DNA from: Brachionus plicatilis
Lineage: Eukaryota; Rotifera; Eurotatoria; Ploima; Brachionidae
DNA length: 56,492 nucleotides
Direction: 5' to 3'
NCBI GenBank assembly: GCA_010279815.1
Contig: QEOQ01000508.1
Location: forward strand, 5,803,169-5,859,660
Shown here: positions 33,341 through 44,356 of the stretch, one piece after another
Layout: the number at the start of each line of letters is the position of its first letter
Position numbering within the stretch: the stretch's first letter is position 1
Notes under the pieces: model-generated
What the model was told of the DNA's origin: nothing
Databases searched by the model: none
Seen by the model: the letters and a program-made list of their open reading frames with translations, nothing else
Program-made: the position numbers and the translations under genes

Positions 33341-33917
33341 TTTTTTTCATTTATCAGTTTAAATAGTTAGACTTCTAAAGTGCATGGGAATTTAGTAATG
33401 ACTACTTGCTAATATATTTTGATAATAGAATATTTCTAAGAAATTCTAGTTTGCCATATTTTTTATTAAATTTACCACACGAATGGCTTCTTATAGAGAT
33501 GTACTTCAAAGTTTGTTCAGAGGGGAGACCTTAATTAATATTATTTTTTGTTCATTTTCATTTAAATGTTTTTTATTATTAAATTTTTTATTTTTTTTCA
33601 ATTAAAATTAGTTAAATTAATTAAAATACGAATAAATTTAAGTTTACGCGAAAACGGAATAATTAAGCTTAATATAAAGGTTGTTAGAATATGTTTTAGA
33701 ATTTTATTTTAATGAAATTTTAGGGTAAAAGGACGAGATCTTATAAAAAAGAAAAAAATTGTAAAAAAAGGCAAAAAAAAAAGAAAAATCATGTTAAAAT
33801 ATTTAATAGAAAAGCAAATATTAGAGCAAAAAAAAATTTTTAAGCTACATATTTCGAATGTAAACTTTTTGATATTCTTAACTCGATACAGAAGTATATT
33901 AAGGTTTTTTTTTTTAA

Positions 33918-34310
33918 TATTTGCATTTAAAATTTTCGCTAAACTCGTCTTTTTACGTAAAATTTCGTTAAAATACAATTACACCTTTATTTCGCAAAAT
34001 AAATAAAAATAACTTTTTTTGATATTTGTCGACTTGGCATTTTAGCGTATTGTGCGTTAAAAAAATTTCTTTAAAAAAAATTATAAATGAATAGACGGGA
34101 TTGTATTTAAATGAACAATAGTAAATAGATTTTCCTAAATTATATAAGTTTTTCTAAATACAATGCCTTTTTAATATAAAAGATAAAATAATTTCAAAGA
34201 AAAAAAATTTTAAATGATTATGTAGATATTTCGAAATAAACAAAAATTTATAATTTTTAAATTAATTGAATTTTGTTTGAATCAATTTAGATAACATCTT
34301 TACGTAAAGA
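33918..34310 (+). repeat. Copy 2 of the EF-hand 5' flank (empty site, no gene follows)
   Basis: This is the undisturbed copy of 30413-31080. The match ends at about 34310, just before the point where the EF-hand gene would begin. It therefore looks like the start of a second repeat unit whose gene was lost. Confidence 0.88.
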
Positions 34311-35456
34311 AAAATTTTTTACAATTATTTAAAATTAATTTTTTTACAATTAATTTTTACAATTTAAGTTTCAGACGAGAAATTTTAATTTGTTTAAGAG
34401 ATTTTTAGTCCTGATATCTTTCAATTATTCTTTTTTAATATTTTAGATTAAAATAAATGAAAAATTAAAAATAACAGATCCTTTGAAAACAACATCTTTC
34501 AAAGAGGTGAAAATTCAACACATGGTGTAAAGCACTAATTTTATCGAAGGCAAAATTTGTCTTGATACATTAACAATAACCACTTGATTTTTATATAACT
34601 ATTGTTTTTTATGGAAAAACAAAACTCTGAACATTTTTTTTAGCCAAGTTTTATCTTTTCACTTTTTTAATGGATGTTGTTTTTAGTGGATTTACTAAAA
34701 TATTGCTAGCGCTTTTCGGATTTTTAAATAAAGACTTTTTCTTTCTTGAAACATTTCATTGTTCATTTAGTAAAAAAGAATTGATCAACAATGGAACTTA
34801 TTTTTCCGCATTATAAAAGCTATTCACCTAATTTTTAATTTAAAAAAATTATAGCCCTATGTTTTTAAATTTATTTTGAATAATTTTTAGAAGACTGTTT
34901 AATAATTTTAAGTTTAAAAAAATTATTTTTCTAAAAAGATAAATTTATTACAAAGCTTTTTTCAATAAAAGAGGATAATTTCAATAAATTTTCCAATTAA
35001 AGCTGACTGTTTTCTTCTCTTTTTATTTTCTTTGAAAAAATTTTAATTGTAATATTTAATAAATTTGTAAATTGAGTTACAAAAATTTTAACTATATGCT
35101 TTCAGCTCCAAATTTCTAAATTAAATCAAATTGGCACGTTCTGGTTCTAAAAATGCAAGACAAAATTGATAACAAGATTGGAAAATCTATCCACAAGCTT
35201 AAATTGAAAAAAAAAGCCAATCCAAAAAAATCAGTTTCAATTCAAACTAATTTAAAATATGCAGATATTTTTTAAAACCTCTTTTTTAAATATTTAAAAG
35301 CACAGTCTTAAATCAATCCAGCCAAAAAAATTACTAATAATCAAGAGTAAGAATTAGATTTTAATTGTATAAGAAACGCTAACCAAAAATCTCAATTTAG
35401 CATCACTAAAAGAGAGAAATAAGAGAGTCCTTTTTAGTTTTTTTTAAATACGCAAA
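34311..35456. other. Intergenic AT-rich DNA upstream of PIWI
   Basis: About 1.1 kb with no open frame, repeat or RNA gene that I can support. It should contain the PIWI promoter. A splice-acceptor-like CCTTTTTAG ends 19 nt before the PIWI start codon. Confidence 0.6.
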
Positions 35457-38400
35457 ATGTCTGATCGTAACAGAGGACGACCTAGAAGCAGGAGTAGAAG
35501 TGGGGACCGAAGATCATCACGAGGTGATGACCGCCGCAGCGGCGATTATAGACACGGCGAAAGGGGTGGATACGATCAAGGTAGAGATCCTCGTCAATCA
35601 TTTGGCGGCAGAGATGATTCAAGCCGACCGCCTTACAGGTCAGGCGACAGATATGGAGGAGACAGAGAAAGAGACAGATCTAGCTACGGAGGCGATAGAA
35701 GCTATGGAGGAGACAGGGGTGGTCGAGGCGGATATGGGGGTGACAGGGGTGACAGGGGAGGCCGCGGAGGATATGGTGGTGACAGAGGAGGCTACGGAGA
35801 TAGGGGCGGCTATGGAGGCCGTGGTGGTGGTCGAGGCGGGTATGGCGGCGACCGTGGCGGCCGCGGGGGAGGCTTTGGCGGCAGAGGTGGTCCTCCACCT
35901 CCACCAAGTAATAAAATTTTAAAAAAAATTTTTTTTTTTTTCTTTTATTTATTTTAACTAAAATTTAAAGGAACTGAGCCCGAAAACATTGAAATCTACA
36001 CCAATTATTTTGAGTTGTGTAGACGACCTAACTGGACCCTGTACCAGTACCATGTAGACTTCGATCCGCCAATTGAGTCAAAGAAGCTTAGAATTGGCCT
36101 AATGAGACAGCATGATCATTTATTTTCCAATGTGAAAGCATTCGATGGAGCCAAATTGTACTCAATTGTAAAATTGGACAATGAAGTGACCGAGTTACAG
36201 AGTACAAAGCAGTTTGATCAAAAAACAGTCAACATTAAAGTGAGTCTGTCTGGTGCCAAAAGTCCACAGGACAAAGAATGTCTCACGCTTTTAAATGTGG
36301 TTCTCAAAAGGTGTCTTACCAAGTCAAAGTTTGTCGAATTCGGTCGCGAAAGAGCCTACTTTGACTTTGAAAACATGCATGAATTACCAAAATACCATTT
36401 AAAAGTTGCTTCTGGCTACAAAGCCAGCATTGATGTATTTCAATCAAGGCTGTTGCTGTGCACTGAAATAGCGCATAAGCTGATCAATTTCGACACTGTT
36501 TGGGACATAATGGAGCGACTGTATAGAGACTGCAGGCCCGATGAGTACAAAGACGCTTGCATGAACCAATTGGTAGGAACAACAGTGATGACCAGCTACA
36601 ACAAGAAAACCTACCGGATCGATGACATCAATTGGGAGCAAACGCCAGAGAGCTCATTCCAGAAAAGGGACGGCTCTTCCATATCGTTTGGAGACTACTA
36701 CTATGAGAACTACAAGATACGAATTAGGAATATGAGACAGCCACTTTTGGTTAGTTTGCCCAAAGAAAGAGATAAAAATCGAGCTAAAAATGCCAATGAG
36801 CCGGCGAGACCAATTTTGCTGGTGCCCGAGCTCTGCTTGTCAACTGGAACTGTCCTTTTGAAAAGATTTGAAAAAGACTTTGCCATGAAAAAGGACCTGG
36901 ACGCCATCACCAAGCTCAATCCGCAGGTTCGCATCGACAGATTGAGAAAATTTTTAGACAAGATAACTAGACAGCCAGAAGCAAAACAGGACTTGGACAA
37001 CTGGCAGATGGAGTTTTTGCCCGATGTTGTTAAGACATCGGCCACAGTCCAGGCCACAATATCAGTTCAGTTCAAAAACACCACATCGAGCAGCACTGAG
37101 AGAGGATGGAACAACGCGATGAGAGATGGCGTTCATCTTTCTTCGGTCCCGTTGCGCAATTGGGTCATACTTTTCATGCCTCGGGACGAGCCTAAAGCCA
37201 GCATGCTAATGAGTGAACTCCAGTCAGTGTCGGATCCTATGGGCTTCAGAATTGACCGGGCCCAGCTGGTCAGATTGCCGGATAGTGGCCGTGGATCCTC
37301 AGCTATCTTATTTGCCAATGGAATAAAAGATGTGGTTAAGTCATCAAATCCGCAGCTTGTTGTCTGTGTTTTGCCTAACACTGCCAAAGATGTTTATGAC
37401 TCGATCAAACAAACGTGCTGCATTGAATTCGGTTTGCCAAGTCAATGTGTCACTTCCAATCTCATTAATATAAACAACATGAACAAAACAAAATCAGCCA
37501 TAACTAAATTAGCCATTCAAATGAATTGTAAGCTTGGTGGCGAAATATGGGGAGTTACTATACCAGTAAGTCTTAAAAAGATTATTTTATTTTTTTATCA
37601 TCTCATGACTTAGTTTAGTTCAAAACTTTTATTATTTTTATTTGTAAAATTTTAAAATATCCCTTTTTATTGAACTTAAATAGGTTTAAATTTTTTAATT
37701 GATTTGAATTTTTAAGGACAAAAAAATTTAATATTTTAAAATTTATAATTTGTTTAAGGAAAAAAATAAAATTATTTTAGTTTGAATGAATGTAAAAGTT
37801 ATGAATTTGAATTATTTATTTGTTTATCTGTACCGAGCTAATGCTCCTTCAGAATATAAAAAAAATTTTAAAAAAAGTTAAATAAGATAAAATAAAAAAA
37901 GAAAAAAAAAGAAAAAAGATAATATGATGGGGTTAAAAAATTCATATCTTTAAAACACATATAAAAATAAAATTGATATTTATTGATTGAAAACTTTAAT
38001 TCTTTTATTTAATTCAATAAACATTTTATTTGATTAAATTAATAAATTATAATGAAAATTCGCCTTTTTTTTTGATGATCAAAAATAAGAAAGTTCACTT
38101 TTTTTTAGTTCACCAATTAAGTTATCGCCAAAATATTTTTTTAAATTTTATATTTTTTTCTAATGCCAATTAAAGTTTAGCGTTTTTTAAATTTTTTTTT
38201 ATCAAGGTAAAAAACGCCATGGTAATAGGAATGGATTATTACAGGGACTCGGCTAAAAAAAACATGTCAGTGGTCGCATTTATTGCTTCGCTGAATGGAA
38301 CTCAAGAAAATAGACTTAATTGTACGAGGTATTTTTCACGGTGTCATTTACAACCAACGGACGATGAGTTCTGCAGTGGCTTAACAGTATTTATGAAAGG

Positions 38401-39067
38401 TATGCACAAAAATCAAATGCTGTTTAATATCTAAACATTGTTGGATATTTTTTGTTTTTTTTAGAGGCTCTGAATAAATACTTCGAGAGAAACAACACCT
38501 ATCCGGACCGAATATTCATTTACCGTGATGGAGTAAGTGATGGTCAGTTCAAAAAGGTCCAAGAATTCGAGATACCCCAACTGAAGACAGCATTCGCCAG
38601 CATAAATGAAAATTATGATCCTAGATTGACATTTTTTGTTGTTAAAAAGAGAGGAAATGCAAGATTTTTTTTGAAAGATAACAGAAATGATTTTCAGAAT
38701 CCTCCTATTGGTACTGTCATAGACACAGGTGTTACCAAGGACCCATTAGAATTTTATTTGATTTCTCAGTCGACTAATCAAGGCACAGTTAGTCCGACAC
38801 ATTTTCATATTTTAGAAGACAAAAGTGGCTTGACACCTGACAAACTTCAAATCATTACTTACAGATTCACTCATTTGTATTACAATTGGCCGGTAAGTTG
38901 AGAGTTAAATTTATTTTTTGGTAAATAAATTTTTCATTTTATTTTTTAAGGCTCAAATTAGGGTACCTGCTCCCTGTCATTATGCTAGCAAATTGGCTCA
39001 TTTGGTTGGTGAATCATTACATCGTCCGCATGCTCCTGCGTTAGACGACAAACTTTTCTATCTATAA
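35457..39067 (+). CDS. PIWI: PIWI-clade Argonaute with RGG-rich N-terminus
   Basis: Five exons join in frame: 35457-35907, 35971-37565, 38207-38399, 38465-38892 and 38951-39067 (927 aa). Residues 1-150 are an SR/RGG head: [16 protein letters not shown], then many GGYGGDRGG and GGRGG repeats. From [20 protein letters not shown] the standard PIWI order follows: N domain, PAZ (about 280-420), MID, and PIWI. The catalytic Asp-Asp-His are present in [18 protein letters not shown] and SPTHFH, so slicing should be possible. [16 protein letters not shown] is a typical C-terminus. PIWI proteins bind piRNAs and silence transposons (family knowledge). RG-rich heads are methylation sites for Tudor partners; this one is unusually long. 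Exon 1 is strikingly GC-rich for this AT-rich locus. Introns are 63, 641, 65 and 58 bp. Confidence 0.97.
37566..38206 (+). other. PIWI intron 2 (641 bp)
   Basis: From CCA|GTAAGT to TTATCAAG. AT-rich with A/G microsatellite stretches around 37860-37925. No open frame or element. Confidence 0.8.
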
Positions 39068-39842
39068 ATAAACAAACCATAGTTGGTTATTTAAATTAAC
39101 ACTTATTATGGTTATTTAAATGCAATTTAAATTAAGTTTATAATGTATAAATTTCATTGTTAATTTCTTTTTTTTTTCCATTTTGAAATTTAACTCATAG
39201 TTGACTTTTTTTCTAACTCACAAAAACAATAAATTGAAAATATTAAATGAAATTATTATTTTGGAGGAAAAAAATTTACTAATAATTAATTAAAATTTTC
39301 GTGTTTGCACCGTTGTTAAATTCTTTATTAAATAAATAAAATTTTAATTCTAAATAATTTAATTTTTGAGTTGTTTTTAAATCACGAGTCTTTAGTCCAG
39401 TCATTGACTTAAAATTTTATTTTTTCAAGCTGTAAACTTGTGACTTAAAAATAAGTCAAAAGAAAATAACCGAATGACCTTTTTTACAAAAAAACTTGTA
39501 ATAATTACAATTATTATAATTACTGTTGCAGAAATTTATTTTTTGTTAGCATGAATATTTTTTTAATAGAATAAGAAAAAGTGTTGTATCAAATGATAGA
39601 AAATTAATAAAATAAAACAAAACTCATAGAAATATATTTTAACAGAAAAAAAATTATAAAATTTTTTTAAAAGAAAGTGTAGAACAACTTTATGAAAAAC
39701 TTTATAAAAAAACACACAATATTTGATTTAAATTTAATTGATTTAAAGGAATTTTTTGAAAAATTTTAAAATTTTATTATCAATAATATTAACCAAAAAA
39801 TTAAAAAAACAAAAAATTTTACCCTAAACAAGAAATGATCGA
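39068..39842. other. Intergenic AT-rich DNA downstream of PIWI
   Basis: The PIWI stop codon runs straight into TAAATAAAC, so an AATAAA polyadenylation signal lies at the stop. Beyond this I see only A/T-rich non-coding sequence. Confidence 0.6.
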
Positions 39843-40940
39843 TCCAACCCAGCTAATTATCGACCTATAATTATAAATAGCTATTTAAGTAAACTAGATC
39901 GTGTTGTTTATATATACAAGGCCTTTGGCAAGGTATGGCCCAGTGGCTTGATTTATAAGTTAGTTCAAATTAAGATTCCCTTATACATGGTGAACCTAGT
40001 TAAATCCTTTTTGTCAAACCCAAAAATTTGCGTCTCAATAAATGATCATCTCTCAGATATGTATCCTATACTAGCTGGTGTTCTACAGGGAACAGTCATA
40101 AGCCCTGTTTTATTTAGCATATTTATTAATAACATTTCTCTAAGATCTGAACTAAATCATAGCCAGTCACTGGACAGGCGCCTTGGCAACTTTTTTTATT
40201 TTCAAAAAATCTGAGCATCTCCTTAATCAAATAAACTTAGAGTTGTTTAAAAGTCCCAAAAAAAAATCCAAGTCTGGACTTTTTTTTTAAATTTGCTAGA
40301 TCAGGCTTCATATCAAAAAATTTACACACTCTTGGGTTTTCTAATGCAATAAATTTGCCATATATCAGAATTTTCTTGCAATTTTAGCATAAAAGTCTTC
40401 ACAATTCTTCTTCAGTATTCAAAATTTTAAAGTCCGGACTTGGACTTGACTTGAGACTTGCGACTTTTAAACAACTCTGAATAAACTTACATCTAAAATC
40501 AATTGAAGCCTGGCTTTGTAAATGGAAAATGAAGGTGTCTGAAAATAAGTGCAACTTTATCTTCTTTTCCAGAAACTTCCGATCTAATCCAAATATTAAG
40601 TTAAAACTCTTTGATGAGAATATTCCTTATTCCAAAGAAATTAAGTTCCTTGGTTTCATTTTAGATGAGGATCTTACTTTTTAGCCCCATGTTGAAAACA
40701 TTAAAAAGAAATGAAAAGTCTCTTTGAATTAAATGAAAAATACATTTCTAAAAGTCTAAACTATTCACTACCACTGATTAACAGATTGGTAGATGAATAC
40801 AACCTAGGTTTTACCTCTAGATTTGTGATTACGACTCCCTTATGCGATTGCTTCTTAGATATTTATAATTTTTTCGATAAAAAAATTTAATATTCCTTAC
40901 AATTATGCATTTCTTATGCGGCGGCCTAATTTTTAGACCG
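39843..40940 (+). mobile_element. Broken CR1/jockey-like LINE reverse transcriptase
   Basis: In order on the plus strand: a NPANYRPI motif (39848-39875), AFGKVWPSGLIYKLVQIKIP (equivalent of FDKVWH), YMVNLVKSFLSN, and GVLQGTVISPVLFSIFINN (motif B). The catalytic YADD region is missing. After the MITE at 40238-40479, the thumb resumes: SIEAWLCKWKMKVSENKCNF then KEIKFLGFILDEDLTF. Stops and frameshifts are present. It continues toward the assembly gap. Confidence 0.8.
40230..40487. mobile_element. hAT-like MITE, copy 1, with 8-bp target duplication
   Basis: The element is 40238-40479 (242 bp). Termini are TAGAGTTGTTTAAAAGTC and GACTTTTAAACAACTCTG, perfect inverted repeats but for the first base. 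AATAAACT flanks both sides (40230-40237 and 40480-40487). It is inserted in the LINE remnant, so it is younger than that LINE. No coding capacity. Confidence 0.9.
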
Positions 40941-40950
40941 CCAAATTAAA

Positions 40951-41393
40951 NNNNNNNNNNNNNNNNNNNNNNNNNNNNNNNNNNNNNNNNNNNNNNNNNN
41001 NNNNNNNNNNNNNNNNNNNNNNNNNNNNNNNNNNNNNNNNNNNNNNNNNNNNNNNNNNNNNNNNNNNNNNNNNNNNNNNNNNNNNNNNNNNNNNNNNNNN
41101 NNNNNNNNNNNNNNNNNNNNNNNNNNNNNNNNNNNNNNNNNNNNNNNNNNNNNNNNNNNNNNNNNNNNNNNNNNNNNNNNNNNNNNNNNNNNNNNNNNNN
41201 NNNNNNNNNNNNNNNNNNNNNNNNNNNNNNNNNNNNNNNNNNNNNNNNNNNNNNNNNNNNNNNNNNNNNNNNNNNNNNNNNNNNNNNNNNNNNNNNNNNN
41301 NNNNNNNNNNNNNNNNNNNNNNNNNNNNNNNNNNNNNNNNNNNNNNNNNNNNNNNNNNNNNNNNNNNNNNNNNNNNNNNNNNNNNNNNNNNNN
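40951..41393. other. Assembly gap (443 N)
   Basis: Unknown bases. The left flank has an imperfect hairpin, GCGGCCTAA-TTT-TTAGACCGC, which may have caused the assembly to break. A frame reported across the gap is meaningless. Confidence 0.99.
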
Positions 41394-41754
41394 CTTCTTT
41401 TCGAGTCACTTTTTTGGAGTGAAAAATTTTCGAATAAAGGAAAACTGAACTTTCATATATTTGAAGAAATAAGGTAATTCGATGATTTATCTGAACAAAA
41501 TTTGGTAAAATTTTTTTTTACCAAAAATTGTACAATTTTACGTAAAATTAAGTAAGTGTAATAAACCTACTTATTCGGCACTAAGCGGTTTATACTTTAA
41601 ATATTTAAAATAAATAAAAGAAATTCTTCTTAATAGATATTTTATTTAATTAAGTTTTTGGCCACTTCTAGCCTAAAGAGAGATACAATATATAAAGAAA
41701 AAGATAGGGAAAAAAAGAACAATAAATTATAATAAGTAATAATAAATAATAATA

Positions 41755-41822
41755 AAACATGTGCTTCAATTTCAACATGCTTTTATAAAACATGTGCTAC
41801 AATTTCAACATGCTTTTATATA
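41755..41822. repeat. Two tandem 33-bp units
   Basis: AAACATGTGCTTCAATTTC... is repeated directly with one base change (CTTC to CTAC), each unit ending AACATGCTTTTATA. Confidence 0.85.
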
Positions 41823-41999
41823 ATAAACTAAACATGCATATGTAATATTCTAAATCAAAATAAACTGTTCTTTTATTGAGAAGATGATGTAGTCATTTAG
41901 AGAATAGTGTTGGATGCGGCCAAGACAAACCGGTCCATTACACGTTACATTACATTTTAACGGAATTTTGGTAATATTACTCATCGTGACCGACTTTTA

Positions 42000-42055
42000 T
42001 TTACTTAAGATTACGTAAGCTTACTAAAAATTACGTAAAATTACGTAATTTAGCC
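42000..42055. repeat. TTACGTAA-rich patch
   Basis: Three copies of TTACGTAA-type palindromes (ATTACGTAAGC, ATTACGTAAAATTACGTAAT) lie within about 50 bp. The same word ends other repeats in the window. Confidence 0.5.
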
Positions 42056-42261
42056 CATTCTGCAACTTATATAAAAGCACTGTAGCTTTTAAATGGAATG
42101 AAATAAACTGGTTCTGCAAAATTTTACAACCTTTAATAAGTTTGTTTTACCTCAGGATAGAGCTTTACCTGCAAACTAGCGTGCAAACTTATGCATTTTG
42201 CACTCCATTTAGAATAATTTAAATAAGGTGAGCTAATACCAAGCTAATACAAAGCCCAAGT

Positions 42262-42451
42262 CCAGGCTTTTAAATTTTGAATACTGAAGAAGAAACTTAT
42301 GCTAAAATTACAACAAAATTCTGATATATGGCAAATCTATTGCATTAGAAAACCCAAGAGTATATAAATTTTTTGATATGAAGGCTGATCTAGAAAATTT
42401 AAAAAAAAAATTCTGGACTTGGACTTTTTTTAAGACTTTTAAACAACTCTG
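42262..42451 (-). mobile_element. hAT-like MITE, copy 2 (one end lost)
   Basis: Reverse-complement copy of the element at 40238-40479, roughly 90 percent identical by eye across the middle (TTCATATCAAAAAATTTA, TTGGGTTTTCTAATGCAAT, GCCATATATCAGAATTTT). The end CTTTTAAACAACTCTG at 42451 is intact; the other terminus has diverged or been lost near 42262. Confidence 0.8.
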
Positions 42452-43094
42452 GCTATTAATTTGCACAATTATTGCAGACTTAGGTTTCAAGGCATTAATT
42501 AGAGCATATGTTTGGTAGATGTTGGTCGGGTGGCCAAAAAATTTAATAAATTATAAATTTGTTCGTTTGCGTAATTAAATCTAGAGTCTTAGTCACATGC
42601 ATACTTTTTATCACTTTTATGTGACTCATTTATTGATGTACTAGCTTAGTAATTTAAAATTTTAAAATATTATGAAAATTCAAATTTCAAAAACAAATGA
42701 AAAACCGAGTCGTGTCCAAAATTTACTCAACTGATCAATTCAAAAAAATAATATTTTTGATCACTAAAAATTTTAGCATGTTTCTCATTGAAAACAACCG
42801 TTATGAAAATTTAAATTAGGATCTTGTCCAAAATGTGATTAACCCGAAAATGAATTTTTCTTAAATTTTTTGCTAATTTTACATTGAATTACAATTTTTA
42901 CTTACTAATTGAATTTTATAAAAGTTTCAATTTTACGTAAAGTTACCAAAAAACGTATGATAAGTTTAATTTTGCTTTTATATTACTTTTTAATTTATTT
43001 TAGATTTATTGTATTTTTACTTTTATTTTTATTTTATTTTAATTTTCTTGATCTTTTGTTTTTTTTAAATAAGAATGAGCTTTAGCTCGGCACA

Positions 43095-43209
43095 GATAAA
43101 ACCAGAGTTGTTGTAGATAGAACCAAAGTCTAAGTCCGAAATTAAAAAATTTTAAATAATCTAAAATCCGGACTTAAATTTGGGACTTTTAAACAACTCT
43201 TGATAAAAT
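43095..43209. mobile_element. hAT-like MITE, copy 3 (short internal-deletion form)
   Basis: The element is 43103-43201 (99 bp). It starts CAGAGTTGTTG and ends CTTTTAAACAACTCTT, with AAGTCTAAGTCCG and AAATCCGGACTTA inside. Flanks GATAAAAC (43095-43102) and GATAAAAT (43202-43209) are a near-perfect 8-bp target duplication. Confidence 0.75.
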
Positions 43210-44356
43210 AAATAAATAAAATGGATTGATATTTCAGGTATTGTTTTTAACTTTCTTTTTGTTAAATCTCTCACTCAACTAATAAAATTGATTTCAGACT
43301 TAAAGTTTATTCAAAGCCTAGTAGTGTAAAATTGCAGACTTTTTTACTGCATTAAGCAATTTTGCCTAAAATCAAGCACTTAACAGAACTAAATTACCTC
43401 TTTCAGAAAACAAGTTATTTAAACTTATCAGAATTGAAGAGATAAAATTGAAACGAACTTACCAAAAAAATTCCAGAAACGAAAAACTTTTTTTTTTAAA
43501 ATTGTTTATGAGCATTAATCATAAGTTTTACTTGGTCTTTTTATTTTATAATTTTTAGCTAGACGAAGAATTCAAAATTTTTTGTTACCTCTTCAAACCA
43601 GGTTTTGCGAAGTTCAGTAGAAAAGAACAGAACCAAATGATTTAAAATTAAATTACCCTCAACTCATGACCACAACTCCTGGAATAATGTCAAAATTTGG
43701 GTTTTTTCTATATAGAACTAATACCATCGAAGCTATGTTATAAAATTTTTAATTTTTTTTTCAGAATAAATCTTGACTCCTGACTTTAAACTAAGAGTAA
43801 GAGCAAAAGTTTGCTTTTATTCTTGGAGTTATTTCGAATTTCTTCTGGAATAAACTGAAAAAATTTTGGAGTTAAATTCAAAATTAAAAAAAATTAAAAA
43901 TCAACCTTTATTCTAATTTTTTTCTTTATTCTAACAGAAAAAATTTTACAAAAAATTCGATTTATTAGCCTAAAAACTGTATAAAAAACATTTATATTTA
44001 TTTATTATTTTGCCTAATAATTTTGCCACTTGCACCATGTTTCATTCACAGAACAAATTTTTAATTTTTTAGGAAAAAAATTTAAATTTCTTATCATTTT
44101 TTTTCTGTTCTATTTAACTGAATTTCACTAAACTGTGTACTTGATAAGTAGATTTTTTAATCAAAATTCAGCGATGTCAATATAATATATATTCAGCGAT
44201 GTTTAAAATTTTTTTTTAATTTGTCTAGGAACATCAAAAAGAGTCTTGAATTAGCTTTGTAAAGGATAAAAATTAACCTTATACATATTATTTGAAGTAT
44301 TAAGCTTTTATTTAAAATTTTATTTTAATAAATTTTTTCCATTAATTTCATAAAAA
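43210..44356. other. Intergenic AT-rich DNA downstream of MRPL28
   Basis: About 1.1 kb without an open frame. ATTCAGCGATGT is directly repeated near 44167-44205. Nothing else recognised. Confidence 0.55.

Noticed and set aside
33709..34006. Overlapping 71-89 codon frames on both strands
   Set aside because: Phe/Lys/Ile-rich AT noise running into the duplicated EF-hand flank.
35500..35922. 140-codon frame overlapping PIWI exon 1 in another frame (and an antisense 75-codon frame)
   Set aside because: Both are shadows of the repetitive RGG-coding DNA; the PIWI frame has the splice-compatible, conserved product.
40933..41409. 158-codon frame made of X
   Set aside because: It runs across the N gap and has no information.
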